This document shows, piece by piece, positions 59,101-64,000 of a stretch of 64,000 nucleotides of DNA; the first letter of the stretch is position 1; each line of letters begins with the position of its first letter. The stretch spans positions 620,001 through 684,000 of the forward strand of contig WFMF01000003.1 in the NCBI GenBank assembly GCA_011033025.1, given 5' to 3'. Below the pieces are notes generated by a model. The model had not been told where the DNA came from, did no database searches, and worked only from the letters and a program-made list of their open reading frames with translations. This DNA comes from Beroe forskalii (lineage: Eukaryota > Ctenophora > Nuda > Beroida > Beroidae). The position numbers and the translations under genes are program-made.

Positions 59101-60882
59101 AACATCAAAGTGATTTGGAATGCAATCATCTAAAAACATACCAAAATAAATGATTACAGCTCCAAACTGGAAGGTAATTATGATAACGTCCAGTGCAATG
59201 CTCCAATGCCTGAAATAAAAGGGATTAAAAACTGCTTATATCTAGACACGCTTAAATTCTTAAAATTGCACAAGCCGCCACATAGCCTGTACGCTTTGCA
59301 AGGCTTTTGCAACTAATGTTGACATGTACTACAATGATCAGCTTGTTGTGATCGAATGTAAGCTCTATCTCATTTGGCTAGAGTTTCAACTCCAAGGGAA
59401 TCCTAACCATAAAACCATCCTGGCAAACTCATATCCAAGAAATGTGTTTTTCAAATTATCAGACTTGGCAATGGCCTCCCTTGATAATAACATTTCACAT
59501 TCTCAGTACACGAATTCAAAGCTTTTTGTTCTTGATTAAGATTCTTTATACTTTAATTATAGTTCGTAGAGCTACCATCAAAAACACTCTAATCCTTTCG
59601 TGAGACTACTACAGTTCTTTATTGATAGTGTATCAAATTCAGTACAGTGTGACAAACCTGCCCAGTAAAAGGAGAACCACATCACTGTAGGAAAGGTTAG
59701 CTGACGATTTCTGGGACAGATGGTTCTTGCATTTCACTAGGCAAACCATTGACACCGTACACATCACTGACACTAATATGAGGCACAATATACCTGCCTG
59801 AAAAGTTATATGGTGTGATATAATTACACTTTTATTATACTATCATATAGGTAGTGTTTGCAGTACTCAAGGGGTGTGATTCTTTTTGCACTACCTATTT
59901 CAAGGCTAACTAGTGCCTAATCACTAATCTCTCTGACTTCACCATCATTCCCTACAAGAAGATCTACTTACAACAATTCCACTGTATCTGAAGGCAAAAG
60001 GCAGACTAAGTATGCCAGCTCCTGTGTAGCACTTCAGAAGATTTGCAAAGACTGCCCCAATCCTGAAAATACATCTGATACAATGCATCTGAGCATCTCA
60101 GAGACATTATTCAACTAGAAGGCCCACTGGACCTTCTAGGTCACAGGAAACTCTCAAACTCTCAAAAATCATACTTTTTCATACAATAAGGCTTTTTAAG
60201 GACAATAAAGTAATTAATGCCAATTAAAATTTAATTCGTATTGAAGGACATAGTAAAGCATTTGTACTCATTAACTATTTCAGCATGTGTGCATCACAAT
60301 AGTAATAGCACGTAATACTGAAATCACACAGTTATTGATATACCCAGAGGTGCGTGGAGCTTCCAATGCCCATGATTTCACTTCAATTTGTAGTTCAGAC
60401 TCTTCAAGCTGAAATTCAGGAAACTTCATGTTTCTGATTGTTTATTTCAGAATTATAATATTAAGATTTAATACGGGGTATGTTATGAGTTGATAAGAGT
60501 ATTTTATGAGTTTATCTGGGTGTTTTAATGAGTTGATGGGGTATTGGGATATGAGTTTATAGGTGCATGTTACGAGTTGATAGGGGTACATTATGCATTG
60601 ATAGGGGTACCTATTATGATTCATGAGTTTTATTCTACTAAGATACATGAAATTTAGCCTTTTTTGGTAATCAATTTTAATTGATTAGATGTTAACTTAA
60701 TTTCCTGATCTTTTTCTTAATATTTAGATAAGGGCCTATAAGATAGAAATAGGTATTTAAAAGGTATATATATCTTAAGCAATATAATTCATACCCACAT
60801 TTTTCAAGTTCATGTACTCTTTTCCATTATTCACATTGTAGATTACAGTATCATCCTCACTATCACTCCCAGCTACAAGCAT
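44190..60882 (-). CDS. SLC36-type (Aa_trans) amino-acid transporter, complete
   Basis: Fourteen exons, in order: 60,882-60,799, 60,418-60,354, 60,062-59,972, 59,797-59,658, 59,209-59,142, 58,648-58,534, 58,184-58,132, 57,941-57,848, 56,149-56,047, 54,779-54,725, 47,717-47,617, 47,072-46,977, 46,443-46,333 and 44,291-44,190. Every phase agrees and the product is 425 residues, a normal length for the family. Hallmarks are a hydrophilic N-terminus, KCYTGAGILSLPFAFRYSGI (TM1), SYSDVV, FGMAAFAFEGAGVVIPTEC (the conserved FEG motif), and LTGAFSGTLMQFIFP near the C-terminus. The family are proton-coupled or related amino-acid transporters of plasma membrane or lysosome; substrate cannot be told. The exon 12 acceptor (CCAG|GAG) is the least certain. 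Exon 10 (55 nt) is identical to the unit of the 6.2-kb array. Arrays also touch the acceptors of exons 9 and 14. Confidence 0.92.
44290..45930 (-). repeat. ~50-bp minisatellite at exon 14 acceptor, ~32 copies
   Basis: On the minus strand each unit reads CTCTCCCCTGCAG|ATGAG followed by ATACCGCCCTGGCCAGGGCG. Exon 14 itself begins CTTTCTTCAG|ATGAG, so every unit has a pyrimidine tract, AG acceptor and the first five exon bases. Each unit also has the perfect 18-bp palindrome CCGCCCTGGCCAGGGCGG. A few units are truncated (44,610-44,650, 45,150-45,200). The last two units end in CCCCGCGG instead. Confidence 0.95.
45931..47616 (-). other. Introns 11-13 remainder
   Basis: Apart from exons 12 and 13 no coding sequence is seen. 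A ~60-bp segment containing GGTATGTGGTGGGTAATCCC is duplicated at 47,105-47,165 and 47,225-47,290. The first copy abuts exon 12. A branched inverted-repeat structure follows at 47,307-47,452. Confidence 0.5.
47307..47452. other. Branched inverted-repeat structure in intron 11
   Basis: GGTCTATAA (47,307-47,315) pairs with TTATAGACC (47,444-47,452). Enclosed are several short hairpins, including CCTATAGG, GGGATACTTCCC, TCCC...GGGA around GAGCCGTA, and GCCC-GTA-GGGC. It shares the AGGCGTAAG string with the four-stem structure at 875-1056. The family is unknown. Confidence 0.45.
47718..48507 (-). other. Intron 10 segment, no gene seen
   Basis: AT-rich intron sequence between exon 11 and the arrays. 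Short C/T-rich runs appear near 47,910-47,960 on the plus strand, but no exon or RNA gene is supported. Confidence 0.5.
48508..48590. repeat. 18-bp repeat, 5 copies
   Basis: Units of TTAAGTTCACCAACTAAA lie directly at the end of the 55-bp array. They have no sequence relation to it beyond the last CACCAACGAAAAC joint. Confidence 0.9.
48590..54790 (-). repeat. 55-bp minisatellite whose unit is the whole of exon 10, ~112 copies
   Basis: On the minus strand the unit starts GTGCTTGTTTTCGTTCTGGT and ends TACACTACCTTCCTCCCAG. It equals exon 10 of the transporter (VLVFVLVCATLMYTTFLP, a membrane helix). Each joint reads CTTCCTCCCAG|GTGCTT, which is both a good acceptor and a donor. The first copy (54,725-54,779) follows the intron end CCCCTTCCTCCCAG. 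The unit has no stop in any of three minus-strand frames, hence long spurious open frames of over 2,000 codons. Copies are near-identical, with deletions concentrated at about 50,580-51,490. Confidence 0.95.
55335..55929. mobile_element. 595-bp foldback element with GCTATA target duplication
   Basis: GGGGGGAGTTTCACTGTCCC at the left end and GGGACAGTGACACCCCCCC at the right are inverted. GCTATA flanks both sides (55,329-55,334 and 55,930-55,935). The interior is largely tandem TGTCCCATTTGTCCCAAA-type repeats, inverted at the two ends so that most of the element can fold back. It has no coding capacity and lies in the transporter's intron 9. Confidence 0.8.
56150..57590 (-). repeat. ~28-bp minisatellite at exon 9 acceptor
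   Basis: On the plus strand the unit is TTAGTTGGTATGTTGGTATG followed by CAGGACGT, about 32 copies once an inserted MITE is discounted. On the minus strand exon 9 begins AAAGCGTCCTGCAG|GACATT and the array starts within that acceptor sequence (ACGTCCTGCATACC). The AG itself is altered to AT in the array copies, so these lack an exact acceptor. Variants AGGACGT and AGTACGT alternate. Confidence 0.9.
56221..56742. mobile_element. 522-bp palindrome-rich MITE inside the 28-bp array
   Basis: The ends TAGACCCGTTCTAGACAGG and CCTGTCTAGAACAGGTCTA are inverted repeats, with TA at both outer ends. The interior has several TTGCTCGAGCAA palindromes, in runs such as GAGCTATTGCTCGAGCAA, and further internal copies of CCTGTCTAGAA. 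No protein is encoded. It interrupts an array unit, so it inserted after that part of the array had formed. Confidence 0.8.
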
Positions 60883-61064
60883 AGCAGTGGGTCCACAGTA
60901 AGTGTGGTCTGGCAGTTACTTAATTTTTACATGCTCAAAAAGTAGATACAAATGACACTGATATGGGATACATTTTATTACATGATACATTTTATTAAGC
61001 ATAAAACTATAAAAACAACAATCCAACTCAACCTCAATCAACCCCCCCCCCCCTGGAACGCCAC
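60883..61064. promoter_or_regulatory. 182-bp gap between divergent start codons
   Basis: The transporter starts at 60,882 on the minus strand and the ORF1-like gene at 61,065 on the plus strand. The gap is AT-rich, with TACATTTTATTA written twice and a poly-C run at 61,041. A shared bidirectional promoter is possible, or the right side may be the 5' end of a retrotransposon inserted upstream of the transporter. No TATA box or initiator could be assigned. Confidence 0.35.
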
Positions 61065-61925
61065 ATGAAGGCTCAGAGACTCAACAGCACCCTAGAGAGA
61101 GAAACAGTGTGCGTCTTCCCTACCTCATTGATCAAGCCCGAAAAGAAGGATTTCGATTCTGCACGGAATGCTATATCGGAACTGTTGGTAAGTCCCCTCC
61201 CAAAATAAATAAATAACCAAGGCCGGCTGCTCACACGAATGACACTTGTAACCAGTAGCCGCCTCAGGTACTACATAAATCTCAACCCTGAATCAAATCA
61301 ATAAACATTAACACGTGACTCACTAATACTTACCCCGTCTCTTTTTCAGAAGCCATTGAACGTGAGAGTCTCAAACATCCTCAATGACAATCGAGGACGA
61401 ATGATAAAGTTGACGGTGGACACCGAGACAAGTAATGCTATCATCAAGGGACTCTCCAACGGGATACCGGGATGGTCAACGTATAAGCTTCCTGACAACG
61501 AGCCCCATTTAGAATTCTCTCTTAAAATTTGTGACCAGTGTCCTGCAGTTCACTTAAAAGACAGGCCAGCTATTGAGAGATTAGTTCAAGCCGCGATTGG
61601 GCACCTCGCGGAACCTGAGGATGTTGCTGTTGTCAGACCACCACGCTTCCATACTGGAACTAGACAGAATAAAATTTTCCTCAAATGTAAGAATAATGAC
61701 ACAATGAACCGTCTGAGAATCGAAGCAAGAAATAACTCCGGCTCGATGCACTGTGTCTTAACGAGGAGCTGGGTGGAATTCCCCGAGGAAGAATCAGCAC
61801 TTTCAAGCCGGATGAAAGGGTCTCTTACAGTCAACGAAGACATGGACAACGGTGAAAGCCGTGAGAACACCCCCAAATCCCGCTCCTCAGCAAACAGCTC
61901 TCTCCGGAACGTAGCCTTGGACTAA
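61065..61925 (+). CDS. LINE ORF1/gag-like protein, two exons
   Basis: Exon 61,065-61,187 ends CTGTTG|GTAAGT and exon 61,350-61,925 begins after TCTTTTTCAG. Both are phase 0 and give 232 residues. Without splicing the frame stops at TAA after 61,200. The segment VCVFPTSLIKPEKKDFDSAR to TVDTETSNAIIKG resembles the RNA-binding ORF1 proteins of Jockey/CR1-type LINEs, with a βαβ-like first half and a second similar domain (NKIFLKCKNNDTMNRLRIEA). No zinc knuckle is present. AATAAA lies at 62,062. A real intron is unusual for a retrotransposon, so this could be a domesticated copy or a host gene. Confidence 0.6.
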
Positions 61926-62061
61926 GGCAAAAGGGGCCAGTGACACCGGATAACCCAGCGTGAGGGGGCCAGAATACACAGCTGGTCTGTCGAGCCCAGA
62001 CAGGACAACGCCTGACTGGAGTACGATTCAGGTCGGAGAAGAATTGCCCTGATTTCTAGCC

Positions 62062-62067
62062 AATAAA
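62062..62067 (+). terminator. AATAAA after the ORF1-like gene
   Basis: CCAATAAACTTTTT lies 137 bp after the stop codon. If used, the ORF1-like gene would end before ORF2, making them separate transcription units. From here to 62,706 there is no supported exon; a possible donor GGAG|GTAAGC is at 62,692. Confidence 0.45.
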
Positions 62068-62706
62068 CTTTTTACCTTTTCAATCCAATCTATTGTGTAT
62101 TTACTAGTACCCGATCTTCTTACATGAAATTGAATTGAAAATGGGGTCTGAAAGAGGAAACCCCATAATCGGGGCACAACCCACCTAAATCGAAGTTCTA
62201 GGGCAGAGGGACATTGAATTAAATTCAACCCCCCCCAGGGAATCAATCTATAAAATCTCCTATCTCCTAGTTTAAGCACCTATAGGTATGCGCGCGCGGC
62301 GCGGGGTTGGCCATACAGGGATACTAAAGCACCTCTTTAACCGAACCGAATTCATACCCCCATACAGCCCATAATCTATGATTGAAGAATGATTCAAGGC
62401 TCTTCCCTATCCGCCACAATTAGGGCCCTAATCAACCATGACCCCCAACTGACCAGAAGGGGAAGCGCCTTCGCATACGCAAAATAATACAAAAATACGA
62501 AATACAGGGGAACGCCGCGCATCACTACCAGTCGAGCACTATAACCTCCCCCTCCGCAGGCATCTGAGCGCGGGAAACTGATCAAGAACACCCCAGCCCA
62601 ACCTTCTGCTTCTCTCTTTGTACACGTTTCGACCACGTATTGACCAGAATTGCTTCTGCTCCGCTTGATAGTCAACAGTCTCTCGTTGGAGGTAAGCTAA
62701 CTCAAA

Positions 62707-64000
62707 TGAACTCAACTCAACTCACTCATTATTTCAAGGGTTCTGAAGCCCCACAGCGGGATACCAGTCCCTCCCCACCACAGGGTTCTGAAGCCCCACA
62801 GAGGGAAACCAGCCCCAATCCAATTAAGGACTCTGAAGCCCCACAGCGGGATGCCAGTTCCGCTCTACCTAAGGGTTCTGAAGCCCCACAGCGGGATACC
62901 AGCCCCATTTTACACAAGGACTCTGAAGCCCCACAGCGGGATACCAGTTCCTCCCTACCTAAGGGTTCTGAAGCCCCACAGCGGGATTCCAGTCCCTTGC
63001 CTATCAAGGATGCTAAAACCCCCACGCGGGATACCTACCCATGTAGCCCAAAAGTAGAAAGTAATATTTCAATGAACCCCGCTAAAACCAAAATAACCCA
63101 TTTTTTCCAACGAACACCCATTAACACCGTATCTCCTTTTCAGGACCCAGCCGAAGAGAAGCCCACAGCCCGAAAGCGCAGCGAACGGAAGACTCCGAAG
63201 AAAGGTAAGTCAACTTACACTACGAAACTTAAACAAATCAATCTTCAAAAGAAAAAAGTAGCATGTAAAACCTATTTCCAAGAACTGAAATTCAATGAAA
63301 TACTCCTTGGACAAGAACCGTATTTTCACAAAAATAAACTGATGTCGGTTCCCCAATCTCATAAATCTTTCTCCCCCCACCACAAAGATACACCTAGAGT
63401 ATGCATCTTATTACCGCTAGAGCTAGGTAAGCAATCTTATAGCATGACCCCATTTTGTACCAGAGACTTAATTGCGGTCAGGTGCAACCTTAAAGGTAGG
63501 AAAGACACCATTTTCTGCTCTGTTTATCTGAGTCACGAACCAGCCTCACCAGAAATAGACACTGATACCTTACAAAAATTGACTAATTTAGTGGAATTCG
63601 CAGACAACAAAAATTTACCGCTCATAATGGGCATTGATACCAATGGACACCATGTCCTCTGGAACAGCTTCAAAGAAAACGACCAACGAGGCCGAATCCT
63701 AGCCAACTTTATTGATAAGACGAAGCTAACAGTAGAAAACAAAGGGAAAAACCCAACCTTCCTGAACAGCAGGGGGCACAAATCCATAATAGACATTACC
63801 GTTACAAATAAACGAGGAAGCAACCTCATCTCCCATTGGGAGGTATCAAGCAACACATCACTGTCCGATCATAAAATGATAACATGTGACGTTGACATGG
63901 GGAACAGTAAAGAACAGTTCACAAGGAATTATCAGGATATGGATAAAACTAAATTCAAGAATGCAGTATCCAAAATAATGGAGAATAAGCCATTCAGGGC
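62707..64000 (+). CDS. LINE ORF2 N-terminal extension and AP-like endonuclease, runs off window
   Basis: The frame is open from ATG 62,707 to the window end (431 codons). Residues 1-165 are an extension: MNSTQLTHYFKGSE, six to seven SEAPQRDTS repeats, KITHFFQRTP, then a basic stretch (ARKRSERKTPKKG). The rest is an exonuclease-endonuclease-phosphatase domain with the LINE signature residues present: N in LKQINLQK, E in LLGQEPYF, D-N-H in MGIDTNGHHVLWN, D in IIDITVTN and the final SDH in SLSDHKM. It nicks target DNA for reverse transcription. The layout fits Jockey/I/R1-type LINEs. The reverse transcriptase lies beyond the window. The intact active site suggests a young copy. Confidence 0.85.
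62737..63040 (+). repeat. ~54-57-bp coding repeat in ORF2, 6-7 copies
   Basis: GGTTCTGAAGCCCCACAGCG or its GACTCTGAAGCC variant recurs every 54-57 bp, encoding [KG][GD]SEAPQRDTS with a variable 6-7-residue linker. Units stay in frame, so the repeat seems to be translated as a low-complexity linker between the two KITHFF-like motifs. Confidence 0.9.

Overview
This is animal nuclear DNA, probably from a repeat-rich marine invertebrate. The evidence is multi-exon genes with GT-AG introns, AATAAA signals, animal-specific protein families (a Notch-ligand-type DSL protein, an SLC36-type amino-acid transporter, the lipid-transfer protein BLTP2), TIR transposons, a LINE and degenerate CCCTAA runs. 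The species cannot be fixed from the sequence. There is no CRISPR array, operon, rRNA or recognisable tRNA.

Layout. 1-8.7 kb: no gene; foldback and TIR elements, a 172-bp tandem repeat, and a 17-bp motif recurring about every 170 bp on both strands. 8.7-16.2 kb (+): a seven-exon gene of unknown function ('gene A'). 11.4-26.1 kb: a large imperfect inverted duplication whose second arm (18,994-26,140) carries a decayed, 5'-truncated copy of gene A on the minus strand; the 2.4-kb spacer ends in a ~1.2-kb element also found in the first arm. 28.0-31.5 kb (+): a four-exon DSL-domain single-pass membrane protein whose tail has 14 tandem tyrosine motifs, 12 of them YxN. 32.1-43.0 kb (-): the first eight coding exons of a BLTP2/hobbit gene. 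44.2-60.9 kb (-): a complete 14-exon, 425-residue SLC36-type transporter in which all intron phases agree. 61.1-64.0 kb (+): an intron-bearing LINE ORF1-like gene, then a LINE ORF2 (N-terminal extension plus endonuclease) that runs off the window.

The most striking property is that the big minisatellites are not randomly placed. At least ten separate arrays (units 19-65 bp, from 2 to about 110 copies, together about 18 kb) in three unrelated genes straddle an exon-intron boundary, so the repeat unit contains the last or first coding bases plus the splice site, and in one case the whole exon. Each array therefore holds dozens of copies of a 5' or 3' splice site. Two features stand out for follow-up: these splice-junction minisatellites, and the DSL protein with a repeated YxN tail.
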